The position numbers were made by a program, and so were the translations under genes. 64,000 bases of DNA from Pectobacterium fontis (GTDB lineage: Bacteria; Pseudomonadota; Gammaproteobacteria; Enterobacterales; Enterobacteriaceae). The notes under the pieces were generated by a model. It was not told where the DNA came from, searched no databases, and saw nothing but the letters and a program-made list of their open reading frames with translations. The stretch is from positions 144,826 through 208,825 of the forward strand of contig NZ_JSXC01000033.1 in the NCBI RefSeq assembly GCF_000803215.1, read 5' to 3'. Of the stretch, positions 18,573 to 28,152 are shown one piece after another (the stretch's first letter is position 1; each line of letters starts with the position of its first letter).

Positions 18573-19352
18573 CTACAGCTTGCCGATGGCGGATTTTTTC
18601 AGTGGCGGATTCACCAGAAACACCACCTCCCCGCGATAGTAGGGTGACGTGGCAAGGCGCTGCTGCCACTGTGGCTCCCACTTGCCGTGTTGTACCAGTC
18701 CGACCCGAAAAGGTAGGGTCAGCTTCATTAGCGCTGGCAGATACTCCGCGTAGTTGGTAATGGTGCGTCGTCCCTGATAGGTCTGCACCACCACTTCATC
18801 CAGCTTGCCCTGTAAGCGGTTCAACGCCGCAACATCACCGGTTTTTGACCAGTCGAGCAGCCCCGTAATGCTGAGCTGACAATCAGCAGGCAAACGCGCG
18901 CGTAATTGCGTTAGAAATGCGACATAGCCTGCCAGTTGGTAGCTTTTCGCGTCAAAGTCGATCTGAATGCCGATAACCTGATTCCCGTAACGCTGCCACT
19001 TTTCCCGTAACGCGATCATTCGGTTCAGATGGCGATCGGAAAGCTCCAGCGTGGTCATGCGGAAAGCTAGCCAGACGCGGTTAACGCGCAACTGACTGGG
19101 TGGGATCCCCTGACGCAGAAATACCACCTGACCCTGACGACGGGCGATTTCCCCCTGATGCAGGTACAGCGTCTGTGCCTGATGCAGGATTGGCTGGGGT
19201 TGCACCGCCGCCCACAGCCAGAAATCCTGATAGCGTGTCGCATCGACGGTTGAGTCGGCAGTCGTAATGGGTGTGGCCTGCGCGCCAAACGACAGCAGGC
19301 AGGCCAGCACGATCAGCGGCGTTACCAGTAATAATCGAGCTTGTCTGCCCAC
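18573..19352 (-). CDS. DUF3142 protein with signal peptide
   Basis: A 259-residue exported protein of unknown function. The N-terminus (LLVTPLIVLACLLSFGAQA) is a Sec signal. The rest has alternating beta strands and helices with IGIQIDFDAKSYQLAGYVAF and LDEVVVQTYQGR, which recalls a TIM-barrel glycosidase-like fold, but I see no certain catalytic pair. It starts 31 bases inside the end of the upstream 724-residue gene, so the two are co-transcribed and probably act together in the periplasm. Confidence 0.75.
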   Translation of the reverse strand: MGRQARLLLVTPLIVLACLLSFGAQATPITTADSTVDATRYQDFWLWAAVQPQPILHQAQTLYLHQGEIARRQGQVVFLRQGIPPSQLRVNRVWLAFRMTTLELSDRHLNRMIALREKWQRYGNQVIGIQIDFDAKSYQLAGYVAFLTQLRARLPADCQLSITGLLDWSKTGDVAALNRLQGKLDEVVVQTYQGRRTITNYAEYLPALMKLTLPFRVGLVQHGKWEPQWQQRLATSPYYRGEVVFLVNPPLKKSAIGKL

Positions 19353-21496
19353 TCGCTGCCTTTGTACTTGGTTTTCAATTGGGTAAACCAGGCTTTGCGC
19401 GTGGCCTTGCTGATGTCCTGTGGGCCACAGTCGTTATAGCCGCTTGGCGCATAGCAATAGACAGCGCGATACAGGGCATAGGTTTTGTCTTCCGGCGGGG
19501 CTTTTGCATCGGCAATCACCCGCATGTAACCATCCAGACGGTTATATTCGGTGCCGACGAATTGCGTGGGGGCGTTGGTAAGCCCGCTCAGCATGTTGCC
19601 TTCGCCCCAGTCGAAGCCCACGCTGTTATTGGTGCGCAGGAAAAACTCGCCAAGGCAGTTAATCGCACGGGCGTCGTTCGGACGCTGGTTTAGCGTAGCA
19701 ACCACATCATTCAGCGCGGGACATTGATAGCCTTCTTCGGTATCGCTGCCATCCCAGTCAAATGCCGTGAGATCCTCCTGATTCCAGCTTTGGTTTTCGC
19801 TGCTGACCAGCGGCGCGATCGCTTTTCGCAACTGAACATCTTTAAGATAGCTGGCGTAATCCCCGTGCGTCAGCGATTTGGTTAACAGCGTATGCAGCGC
19901 GATAGCGCGCTCTTCATGGGTTTGCTGCGGGCCGGTTTGCTGACGCAGCAGATCGGCGTTGGCACTGGTTTTCAGCACCGCAGAACGAAAGCGCAGGTTC
20001 TTGACTGGGCTGTCAGTGGCAAAGACCCGCTCCGGGTGGCCTGACTTAACCAGCGTTTCCGCCAGCGCCAGTTGCAGGAACTGATTTTGGGTATACCCCA
20101 TCTTATGCGTTAAGAGTTGGCGCCAGTGCGCTTCGGCGTCATCCCAGCGTTCCAGACGCACCAGCGCCCGACCGCGCAGCACTTGCAGGCTGAAAAGCAC
20201 GGTGTCGGTCAGATCGTTCGCTTGGGTCGTGGGAACGCTGTCAACGACGGCGGCGTAATTCTTTGTGCCATAAAAGCGCTGTGCAGCCTGAAGATAGCGA
20301 AATGCTTCTTGCATGTCGCCGTGTTCAAAGAGTGGTTGCTGAGCGGCGAGTTCATCTGCGGATAAGGCGGGCAATGCCAGCCAGCCCTCATCGGAACGCA
20401 ACCGCTTGAGATCCTGCACCATCGTCAACGGCGCGCTGTCTGGTGCGCTGATAAACTGCCTATTTTCCAGCAGTTTATTGTCGATCTCATCGTTTAATTC
20501 AAGGAGGTCTTCAACGTCGGGGGTGTTTTCCAGTTCATGTTGGTACGTTTTCGCCAGGGCATTGGTATCATTCATGATCCAGTATGCGCGGCGATACAAC
20601 CCGTTAGCGGAGTCAACGTATTGCCCTTCTGGATACTGTTTCAGGTAATCGTCAATATGCTGCACGGCCAATTGCGCGGCAGCCGTATCGGCTTTACTGG
20701 CATCGAACATGTTGTATTCATCGAGTGCATGTTCCATGGCTTTATTGATTGTTACGCGAATCAGCATGTAGCGTGAGGTTTCCGCGACCCACGGCTGTGG
20801 TGATGATACTAACGCCTGAAAACCGTTTTCTGCCTCATCAAAGTGGCCCTGATAGAACGCCAGAACCGCGAACAGATATTGCATGAGCGCGCCAGCATGC
20901 CCCTCGTCTGGCAGGCTTACCAGACCCTCGTTCAGCGCCGCTTTGGTATACAACGGGTTGAGGAGATTCACCCGCTGATGAGCCAGCAGCGTACGCTGTT
21001 CTTCGGTAAGCTGTTTGTCTGCCAGCAGGACGTCAAAAAACGCTTCCAGCGTGGAGAGCGCATTGGAAATATGGCGTCCTTCATTATCATCAGGTGAAAA
21101 CGTGGAGATCGTGCCCTGAACGGATAACGGAAGATTTAGCCGCTTCGCTTTATTGAGTGTGGAGAGATAAGGCGCATCCTCCGTGACATCTTCTCCCCCT
21201 TCTGACGTCTGAGGCGTTTCCGTGGCGGCGAGTCCCATGACCCGATAGGCGGTGAACGGATCGATACGTGAACGCGTTTGATCGGGCAACGGATGGGGTA
21301 ACGGAAGTGAAATTCCGTGGAGGCGGCTTTGCAGCAACATCAGATTAGTGCGCGTGTCATTATCCGGTTGCAGATAAGGCAGAGCAGACAGGCCACATTC
21401 TGAGTCGGAAAAGCCGCACACTCCATCGCTGGAACTGAATGCCTGACTGCTCATTAACGCGGTCAGTACGCCAGCCAGCAACGTTACTCCTTTCAT
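19322..21496 (-). CDS. Large exported protein of unknown function, partner of DUF3142
   Basis: A 724-residue protein I cannot assign to a named family. It has a Sec signal (LLAGVLTALMSSQAFSS), then two N-terminal cysteines (CGFSDSECG) and long helical repeats resembling TPR or SEL1 units (for example YLFAVLAFYQGHFDEAENGF, QVLRGRALVRLERWDDAEAH). Four cysteines in the last 150 residues (CPAL, INCLG, VYCYAPSGYNDCG) could form disulfides. It is the first gene of a two-gene unit with the DUF3142 gene, which overlaps its end. A periplasmic or surface scaffold role would fit, but this is a guess. Confidence 0.7.
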   Translation of the reverse strand: MKGVTLLAGVLTALMSSQAFSSSDGVCGFSDSECGLSALPYLQPDNDTRTNLMLLQSRLHGISLPLPHPLPDQTRSRIDPFTAYRVMGLAATETPQTSEGGEDVTEDAPYLSTLNKAKRLNLPLSVQGTISTFSPDDNEGRHISNALSTLEAFFDVLLADKQLTEEQRTLLAHQRVNLLNPLYTKAALNEGLVSLPDEGHAGALMQYLFAVLAFYQGHFDEAENGFQALVSSPQPWVAETSRYMLIRVTINKAMEHALDEYNMFDASKADTAAAQLAVQHIDDYLKQYPEGQYVDSANGLYRRAYWIMNDTNALAKTYQHELENTPDVEDLLELNDEIDNKLLENRQFISAPDSAPLTMVQDLKRLRSDEGWLALPALSADELAAQQPLFEHGDMQEAFRYLQAAQRFYGTKNYAAVVDSVPTTQANDLTDTVLFSLQVLRGRALVRLERWDDAEAHWRQLLTHKMGYTQNQFLQLALAETLVKSGHPERVFATDSPVKNLRFRSAVLKTSANADLLRQQTGPQQTHEERAIALHTLLTKSLTHGDYASYLKDVQLRKAIAPLVSSENQSWNQEDLTAFDWDGSDTEEGYQCPALNDVVATLNQRPNDARAINCLGEFFLRTNNSVGFDWGEGNMLSGLTNAPTQFVGTEYNRLDGYMRVIADAKAPPEDKTYALYRAVYCYAPSGYNDCGPQDISKATRKAWFTQLKTKYKGSEWADKLDYYW

Positions 21497-22010
21497 GGTT
21501 GGTATCCTTCATTCAACACGGGTCTTGCCGATTGTCGGCATGAGTAAGGTACTCTACGCAATCGCGTAAAAAACGCAATGCAGTGTCATCATAAGAGACG
21601 ACTTCCCCTTTGAATAAAATTTGCGATGTTTTCCAATTTGGAAAAGTTTATTTTCCTTATTTTTTGTTTATTTTTTATTAATAATTACAGATACTCAATA
21701 TAGGGTATTATTTTTCTTTTATTTTTCGTGGCTTTTATCAAATTTTTTCTAAATGGAATAATTATTTTTATAAATTATAAGGCAAGTTTCCCATACTGAT
21801 GAATTCTATCTATCATTATTTTCTCGTTGATTCATGATGTTGTGAACACCATTATCCACCGGGCATGATGACATTTTTCGGTATTATGTCAATTTAAATA
21901 ACTTCCACATGGATGCTTCACTTCTTATCGTGCAAGCACTGTGTTGACGGGGTGCTGCCTACAGAAAGTGTCGCGCTATTATGCAAACCGATTTAGTGAT
22001 AGGTCATATT
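21497..22010. other. AT-rich intergenic region at the left border of the fimbrial island
   Basis: About 510 bases of very AT-rich sequence with no credible gene. The composition drops sharply from the trmL side. It should carry the promoter for the first subunit gene. Some stretches (for example the T-rich block around 21650-21680) resemble the duplicated leaders at 22780-23084 and 23900-24201. Confidence 0.55.
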
Positions 22011-22685
22011 ATGTTGAAGACTGTGAAGAGAGCTGCTTGTGTACTGGCGGTACTGGTAATAGCACCACCAACAGAGATGATTGACGGCAGTGACATAAAA
22101 ATTATAGGTACACTGAAACTGACAGCCTGCAAATCAATTTTGGCTGATGGGAGCCTTCCTGCTAACGGTATTACTCCATCTGCTTTGATAAAAAGACATA
22201 CTTTTACTGTTTTGGATGAAAAAAAGATTCGCTTTTCAACAGTATGTGATGGCATCTGGGGGGCGATTGATGCTATCGGCAAGAAGCCAGGTGAACCAGA
22301 TTACTATGATGTAGGAGAGCTGTTTGAGATGAGATCTATAAATATGGCAAGCCTGGAAGCATCTGATATCCGTATAAATAGCGGAGGGTATGACATCAGT
22401 TTTGTGCCTGATTCCTACGCTGTTGATGGTGAAAACGTTTCATTATTAATCCATCGCAATACGTTTGGGTCATGGGGATATTGGAAATTTGATAACAAAT
22501 GTATATACCATGCTTCTGATAAACGTCAGCAATTCGCGTGGACAGAAAAGTCGAGAAAACTCCGTTCGCTTTCAAAATCATGGCTGGCACACAGGGTGTG
22601 TAGCCGTACTTTAATAAAGCGTCAGGCCTCTCACCAATCCGTCAAACTGGATGGGATACTCATGTTGGAAATGGTCTATCTGTAA
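22011..22685 (+). CDS. DUF1120 fimbrial-type subunit, degenerate copy
   Basis: A 224-codon open frame homologous to the two intact DUF1120 genes downstream, in the N-terminal signal region, the IKIIGTL core and the final LDG-LEMVYL strand. Near the C-terminus the aligned DNA shows a 1-base loss around 22552, a CAG-to-TAG change in the ancestral frame, and a 5-base loss around 22613. Together they restore the frame but scramble about 25 residues. The signal peptide also lacks a good cleavage site. It is probably a decaying pseudogene or a rapidly diverging subunit. Start at 22011 is chosen by homology and the AGG at 22001. Confidence 0.6.
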   Translation: MLKTVKRAACVLAVLVIAPPTEMIDGSDIKIIGTLKLTACKSILADGSLPANGITPSALIKRHTFTVLDEKKIRFSTVCDGIWGAIDAIGKKPGEPDYYDVGELFEMRSINMASLEASDIRINSGGYDISFVPDSYAVDGENVSLLIHRNTFGSWGYWKFDNKCIYHASDKRQQFAWTEKSRKLRSLSKSWLAHRVCSRTLIKRQASHQSVKLDGILMLEMVYL

Positions 22686-22779
22686 CGTGCTTATCAGCCC
22701 CAGTCTTTTCTGAGTACGCTTTATTTCTTACGCCAGAATTTGTTTTGGATATGGTTATTATCCTAATTTAAATTTTCGA

Positions 22780-23084
22780 TATTTTATGTGTGTTTTCCTT
22801 TTTTGAAATCTTTATTTTTCTTTTTTTTTGTTTACTTGTTTTTTACGTTGCCAGATACTTGCTTCGAAATGACTATCTTGTGGTGATTATTTTCCGCATC
22901 TGGCTGCGATTATTTAATTTGGTGCCTGATGGCCTAGTGGATAGTATTCTATCGTTATTATTAACGTAATTTCATGATGGTTATTTTATTTTGTAAAAAA
23001 CCAGTGAGGGCTATTAACCCGGTTATATACCGGGGGAGATATGTTTTCCTGGCATGTTTTTTCCATAAAATTAAAGAGGTCATT
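22780..23084 (+). repeat. Duplicated non-coding leader, copy 1
   Basis: This upstream region closely resembles 23900-24201 for about 300 bases, up to an identical stretch covering the ribosome site (AAAGAGGTCATTATGATG). It contains a hairpin CCCGGT-TATAT-ACCGGG (23018-23034); the second copy keeps only a weaker form (ACCC/GGGT near 24134-24153). The gap 22686-23084 has no gene. Confidence 0.7.
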
Positions 23085-23795
23085 ATGATGAATAATATTA
23101 CCAAAACCGCCTGTGCGCTGGCTGTGCTGGCGACAACATCGGCAAACGTCATGGCGGAGAGTATTGACGTCAAAGTGATTGGTACCATCACGCCGTCGGC
23201 CTGTAAACCGGCACTGACAGGGGGGGGCACCATTGATTACGGTGTTATTCCGCCAGAGTCCTTAAATAGTGATTCCTTTACGGTTTTAGATGAAAAACAG
23301 GTGGATTTTTCCATAACCTGTGATGCCCCAGCCAAGGTTGCTGTGCATGCTATCGGCGCGAAGGCTGATACAACCACAAATGCCAAGGGAAATTATGGTG
23401 GCTATGACATATTTAATGGGGTGATCTTTGATACGAAATCTATCAATGTAGCGGGGTTAGGGAAGTCCGATGGCGGACAAAATATCGGGGGATATGGCAT
23501 CCGACTGGTACCTGGCAGTTATAGCGTTGATGGTCAGAGCGCCTCATTGCTGATGCGCAAAAATGCATCCGATAGCTGGACGTCATCGTCATATGATAAA
23601 GGCTCTTTATTTAGTTTCAATACCAGAGACCTACAACTCACATGGGCAGAGAAAGACGGGAAAACTCCCATCGCGTTTAAAACGGTGGCTGGCAAGCTAG
23701 GCGTACAGGCTTATATCACTGAGGCCTCTGCGCTTGACCTTGCTAAACCCGTGCAACTGGACGGGCTGACCACGTTGGAGTTGGTTTATTTGTAA
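23085..23795 (+). CDS. DUF1120 fimbrial-type subunit
   Basis: A 236-residue exported protein of the DUF1120 family, found with chaperone-usher operons. It has a Sec signal (ACALAVLATTSANVMAES), the typical core VKVIGTITPSACKPALTGGG with one early cysteine, a second cysteine in DFSITCDAPAKV that should form the Ig-like disulfide, and a C-terminal strand ending LDGLTTLELVYL. It is probably secreted through the nearby usher as a surface subunit. An upstream frame extension exists, but AGAGG at 23075-23079 sets the start at 23085. Confidence 0.8.
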   Translation: MMNNITKTACALAVLATTSANVMAESIDVKVIGTITPSACKPALTGGGTIDYGVIPPESLNSDSFTVLDEKQVDFSITCDAPAKVAVHAIGAKADTTTNAKGNYGGYDIFNGVIFDTKSINVAGLGKSDGGQNIGGYGIRLVPGSYSVDGQSASLLMRKNASDSWTSSSYDKGSLFSFNTRDLQLTWAEKDGKTPIAFKTVAGKLGVQAYITEASALDLAKPVQLDGLTTLELVYL

Positions 23796-23899
23796 TACGC
23801 TTTCAGTCGCTGGCCGGGCTTTGCGCCCGGTCTTTCCTGATTACGCATTGTTTCTTTATTTTCAGTACCGAATATGTTTTTGGTGAAATATTATTGCTA

Positions 23900-24201
23900 A
23901 TTTAAATAATATATTCTACCTATATTTTTTATTTATAAGTCCTTGTTTTTATGTTTTTCTGTTTACTTGCTTTTATATTGCCAGATATTTGCTTGGGAAT
24001 AACGAATCTTGTTGTGATTATTCTTTTTTCCTGGCTGGTATTATTTGATTTGGTGTCTGTGAAATAGCGCTTTGTCGTTATTATTAACATAATTTTATAG
24101 TGGTTGTTTTTTAAAAATTAAAGGGGATTGTTAACCCGCCTAACTACCGGGGTAAATATCTTTTTCTGGCATGTTTTTTCCATAAAATTAAAGAGGTCAT
24201 T
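23900..24201 (+). repeat. Duplicated non-coding leader, copy 2
   Basis: Second copy of the roughly 300-base leader described at 22780-23084, with the last 40 bases before the start codon nearly identical. The gap 23796-24201 has no gene. Its presence shows that the duplication unit was a promoter or leader plus gene, not the coding sequence alone. Confidence 0.7.
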
Positions 24202-24897
24202 ATGATGAATAATATTACTAAAACCGCCTGTGCGCTGGCTGTGCTGGCGACAACATCGGCAAACGTCATGGCGGAGAATATTGATGTCAAAGTGATTGGT
24301 ACCATCACGCCGTCGGCTTGTAAACCGGTACTGACGGGAGGGGGGACCATTGATTATGGTGTTATTCCGCCAGCGTCCTTAAAAAAGGGCTCACTGACTC
24401 AGCTTGATAGAAAATCTCTGGATTTTTCTATCACCTGTTATGCGCCTGCTAAGGTAGCGTTGAAAGCAATTAATGGTCGCCTGAATACTGTGGCTGGAAA
24501 AGGGAATGATGGTGCAGGCTCTGCATCCTATATCCCTGCTGGGATAAAAAGGGAGCTTGCTCACTATGTTGTCGGGCTTGGCTTGGATGGCGGCCAAAGA
24601 GTGGGTGGATATGCGATTGCGATGACAGATGTCACTGCGGATGGTAAATCAGTTGCTTATGGCTTTAAAAGCCTCAATTCGGGTGCCAAATGGCAAACTT
24701 ATCCTAAATCGTATTTCTATTACAACGTACCAATTATCTCAAGTTGGTTCAAACCCAGCACTAAGGAGCCTGTCGCCTTTACCAATCTGGCTGGCAAGCT
24801 GAATGTGCAAGCCTACATCAATAAGGCTTCTGAGCTTGACCTTTCTAACCCCGTGAAGCTAGACGGGCTGACCACGCTGGAACTGGTCTACTTGTAA
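24202..24897 (+). CDS. DUF1120 fimbrial-type subunit
   Basis: A 231-residue paralogue of the preceding gene. The signal peptide and the first 60 residues are almost identical (VKVIGTITPSACKPVLTGGG), the middle differs widely, and the end is again LDGLTTLELVYL. The cysteine pair (SACKP, SITCYAPAKV) is kept. A conserved frame with a variable centre suggests that the exposed face has diversified. It should be assembled by the chaperone and usher encoded just downstream. Confidence 0.8.
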   Translation: MMNNITKTACALAVLATTSANVMAENIDVKVIGTITPSACKPVLTGGGTIDYGVIPPASLKKGSLTQLDRKSLDFSITCYAPAKVALKAINGRLNTVAGKGNDGAGSASYIPAGIKRELAHYVVGLGLDGGQRVGGYAIAMTDVTADGKSVAYGFKSLNSGAKWQTYPKSYFYYNVPIISSWFKPSTKEPVAFTNLAGKLNVQAYINKASELDLSNPVKLDGLTTLELVYL

Positions 24898-24995
24898 TAA
24901 GCTTGCTGTGGCTGGTCGGTTTTTGCGACCAGCCTTTTCTGACAGCCTCTGCCTAATACTTGTTTCCTTACTTTCATATGCCGATAGGATATCGT

Positions 24996-25694
24996 ATGAA
25001 TCTTTCTGCTTTTTGTTTGTCCTCATTTGCCGCTATGTGGCTGTTATGCAGTAATGCACATGCTACGGGTATGTTGCCTGAATCCTCAGTTGTTATCGTT
25101 GAGGAAGACGATGGAGAAGGTGCCATCAACCTGAATAATACGGATACCTTTCCCGTACTGCTCTTGACCACTCTGCAAGATATTGAGCAGGACAAGGATA
25201 AGTTGCTCATTGTCACCCCGCCAACTGCCCGAGTTGAACCTGGAAAAACCCAGCGTGTGCGTTTCATGCTGACGACGAAAACGCCGCTTAAAACAGAACG
25301 CCTCAAGCGCGTGGTATTTGAGGGTGTGCCCCCGCAGGAAAAAAACAAGAATGTCGTGCGCATGACGGTACGACAGAACCTGCCAATCATCATTCGTCCT
25401 ACTGGTCTTGCCCACGATGATGCGCCCTGGAAGCGCCTTGTGTGGTCGTTAAAGGAAGGGAAGTTAAGCGTCCACAACCCATCACCTTATGTTGTTCGCC
25501 TTGGTTCTGGTGTTACGACGTTACCCGATCATTCGACCTGGGCACTGCCGCATACTTATGTCTTACCGGGACAGAGCCTGATGCTTACCAAAGAGACGAA
25601 AAAAACGGGGGGAACGATAAACCAAGTACGGATATCGCCGGCAACCACCTGGGGATTTACTGTTGATAATTACGATGCGCCTCTGGCGCCTTAA
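24996..25694 (+). CDS. Periplasmic pilus-assembly chaperone (PapD family)
   Basis: A 232-residue periplasmic chaperone that should hold DUF1120 subunits by donor-strand complementation. After a Sec signal (SSFAAMWLLCSNAHA) come two Ig-like domains. Domain 1 shows PPTARVEPGKTQRVRFML, the usual place of the conserved basic residue; domain 2 shows LSVHNPSPYVVRLG and YVLPGQSLML. The start at 24996 follows AGGAT at 24986-24990. The upstream frame extension has no such site. The gene ends 9 bases before the usher start. Confidence 0.86.
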   Translation: MNLSAFCLSSFAAMWLLCSNAHATGMLPESSVVIVEEDDGEGAINLNNTDTFPVLLLTTLQDIEQDKDKLLIVTPPTARVEPGKTQRVRFMLTTKTPLKTERLKRVVFEGVPPQEKNKNVVRMTVRQNLPIIIRPTGLAHDDAPWKRLVWSLKEGKLSVHNPSPYVVRLGSGVTTLPDHSTWALPHTYVLPGQSLMLTKETKKTGGTINQVRISPATTWGFTVDNYDAPLAP

Positions 25695-25703
25695 GGAGGA
25701 GGA

Positions 25704-28142
25704 GTGTCATATGTTGTGCACACTGGTCAACGCCGATCGTGGCGTTATGCTCTCCTTCTCTTGATTGTTGTCGGCTGTGATTGTGGTATTGGCTTAGCCC
25801 GTGCAGTTACCGTTAGCAAGGAACATGATGGCCTAATCTTTGATACTGAAGTGCTGAATGAACGTGGTGTTGACCCCCACATTGCAAGGATATTTAGCCA
25901 TGTACCACGTTTTATGCCCGGCGAGTCCACGGTGGTGTTGATAGTAAATGGTGATAATCGTGGGCGGATGAAAGTACGTTTTGATGACAAGGGAACATTA
26001 TGTGCCGATCGCGCTTTTCAGCGTCAGGCGAGGCTGGTATCACCACCGGGTTATGCAGAGAGTGTCGCCTGTTTTGACCTGCGTCGAGCCTGGCCCCAAA
26101 CGGATATACAACCTGAACCGGGTGAGGGTAAGGTTCACCTGATTATCCCACCTGAAGCACTTAATAGGTTAGATACCGATGACGGTAATTGGCAGCACGG
26201 TGGCGTCGCCGGCATGTTAAATTATTCTGCTCAATACATGAATTCATCTGGTAGGAGTGGGGGCGTTGATTTCGGTCAAGTCAATACCGAAGCAGGATTT
26301 AATGCCGGAGATTGGATTATGCGCAGCCGCCAGACTTTTGCCCGTTTTAATAATCAGAATCGAATTAATCATCAATCCGCCTATGCACAGCGTAGTTTTG
26401 TCGGTATTAAAAAGGTCTTGCAGCTCGGCCAGATTAACCTCTCTAATTCGCTGTTCGGAACGGGGCAGGTTCAGGGCTTTCAAATGTTTCCTGAGTCGGC
26501 TCTGACATCTGGGCAAGGTGGTGGCGGACTGGTTGAAGGGGTGGCGGATACGCCCTCTGTAGTCGAAGTACGCCAGTCTGGTGTGTTGGTTTACAGTACA
26601 ACAATTCCGGCTGGTCCTTTCCGATTGCAGGGCTTTTCTCTGCTGAATACCCGCGTCGATCTGGCTGTTACGCTTACTGGCAGTAACGGTCAGGCGCGTC
26701 AGTTTACGGTTCCTGCGGCGACATTGTTGGCACGCGCACCTCTGGTTGCTTCTGGTTTGTCATTTGGTGCAGGCCGCCTTGAGCAACAAAATGGTCAATC
26801 TCCCGTGTTGGGAACCATCGCCACGGGCTGGCAGATGACGCCTTTCACAGGCCTTAATGTTGGCATATTAGGGTCAACGCCCTATCGCGCAGGTGCCCTG
26901 AGTCTGGAAACCCAGTTGTTTGATCTGACCCGTCTTAGCCTTCAGAGCACGTTGGCAAAGGATGTCGAGCATGGTAACACCGGGGCGTTGTTGTCTGCGA
27001 TGCTTAGCCATAGTTTGACTGAGCGCCTCGGTGTCAGTATCAACGGAAGACAGCAGAGTTCCAAATACCGAGAACTGAGTGATGCCCTGCAACGCGACGC
27101 TTTGGATAATCCTAATAGCCAAAGCCGCTATCAGTGGGGAAGCGGAATCAATTGGTCGGAAGATTCCCTCGGCAGCTTTTCATTGTCATGGGCGCGTAGC
27201 ACTACTTTTGACGCTAACAACAATGACTATCTGCGTGGTAGTTGGAGTCGTCAGTTTGGGCGTGCTTATCTCGGCGTTAGTCTTGAGCGCAACACCGCGA
27301 CGCTCAGTGGTCAGAAGGATGAACGCTTATATGTCTCGTTCAGTATTCCGCTGGGTGAGGGACGAAATATCGATAGTTATCTGTACTCGTCCAAACGTAG
27401 TGCCCGTGCAGGTGTTCGCTACAGCGAACGCACCAGTCAGGAGATTGGCTGGAGCATCGCCACCGATCGCAATTTACGCAACCACCTCACTTCTGCTAGC
27501 GGCAATGTTGATTTTGTAACGCCAGTCAGTCAATTCAGTGCCAGCCTGAGCCATGACAGCGATCGCTATACGAACTGGTCTGCGCGCGCCAGCGGTGGTG
27601 CAGTGTTACATGAGGGTGGGGCGACGTTCTCTCCTTACCGGGTTGCAGATACCTTTGGTATTGCTCGGGTGGGGAAAGAATCGGGGGTTCGACTGGATAC
27701 GCCTGGAGGCCCTGTGTGGACTAACCGCTGGGGGTATGCCGTACTGCCGACACTGAATGGTTACCGCCGTTCGGGTATTCAAATCGATACTCGTAGTTTG
27801 GCTAAAAATATTGATGTCAGCAATGCCTGGCAGGAAGCCGAAATGGCACGGGGCGCTATTGGTCGGGTGGATTTTGACGTGGTACGCACTCGCCGTGTAT
27901 TGGTTGACGCCATGATGGCGAACGGTAAACGAATTTTACCTGGTGCCAGCGTATTTGATCATTCGGACCATCTGGTGACTGTGGTGGGTGATGATGGCTC
28001 AGTTTTTGTGCCAGATGCTGCACCCGACATGATATTGGAGGTTCAACGTTCGGGCAGGACGGAGTGTAAAATGAAGCTTGCTCTGCCGGAAACCGTTGAA
28101 ACTCCTACCCTCTACGAACATGCAACGGCGGTTTGCCAATAA
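25704..28142 (+). CDS. Outer-membrane fimbrial usher
   Basis: An 812-residue usher that secretes and polymerises chaperone-bound subunits across the outer membrane. A signal peptide (RYALLLLIVVGCDCGIGLARA in part) is followed by the N-terminal chaperone-binding domain, a 24-strand barrel with plug (GGGLVEGVADTPSVVEVRQSG), and a C-terminal domain with GASVFDHSDHLVTVVGDDG. The start is GTG at 25704 with the very strong AAGGAGGAGG before it; the ATG at 25711 is out of frame. It is slightly shorter than FimD-type ushers, as is usual for ushers of minor fimbrial clades. Confidence 0.9.
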   Translation: MSYVVHTGQRRSWRYALLLLIVVGCDCGIGLARAVTVSKEHDGLIFDTEVLNERGVDPHIARIFSHVPRFMPGESTVVLIVNGDNRGRMKVRFDDKGTLCADRAFQRQARLVSPPGYAESVACFDLRRAWPQTDIQPEPGEGKVHLIIPPEALNRLDTDDGNWQHGGVAGMLNYSAQYMNSSGRSGGVDFGQVNTEAGFNAGDWIMRSRQTFARFNNQNRINHQSAYAQRSFVGIKKVLQLGQINLSNSLFGTGQVQGFQMFPESALTSGQGGGGLVEGVADTPSVVEVRQSGVLVYSTTIPAGPFRLQGFSLLNTRVDLAVTLTGSNGQARQFTVPAATLLARAPLVASGLSFGAGRLEQQNGQSPVLGTIATGWQMTPFTGLNVGILGSTPYRAGALSLETQLFDLTRLSLQSTLAKDVEHGNTGALLSAMLSHSLTERLGVSINGRQQSSKYRELSDALQRDALDNPNSQSRYQWGSGINWSEDSLGSFSLSWARSTTFDANNNDYLRGSWSRQFGRAYLGVSLERNTATLSGQKDERLYVSFSIPLGEGRNIDSYLYSSKRSARAGVRYSERTSQEIGWSIATDRNLRNHLTSASGNVDFVTPVSQFSASLSHDSDRYTNWSARASGGAVLHEGGATFSPYRVADTFGIARVGKESGVRLDTPGGPVWTNRWGYAVLPTLNGYRRSGIQIDTRSLAKNIDVSNAWQEAEMARGAIGRVDFDVVRTRRVLVDAMMANGKRILPGASVFDHSDHLVTVVGDDGSVFVPDAAPDMILEVQRSGRTECKMKLALPETVETPTLYEHATAVCQ

Positions 28143-28152
28143 GGATAATGAT

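Noticed and set aside
22780..24201. Reading the DUF1120 leader repeats as a CRISPR array
   Set aside because: Only two long copies exist, with no short regular repeats or unique spacers and no cas genes.
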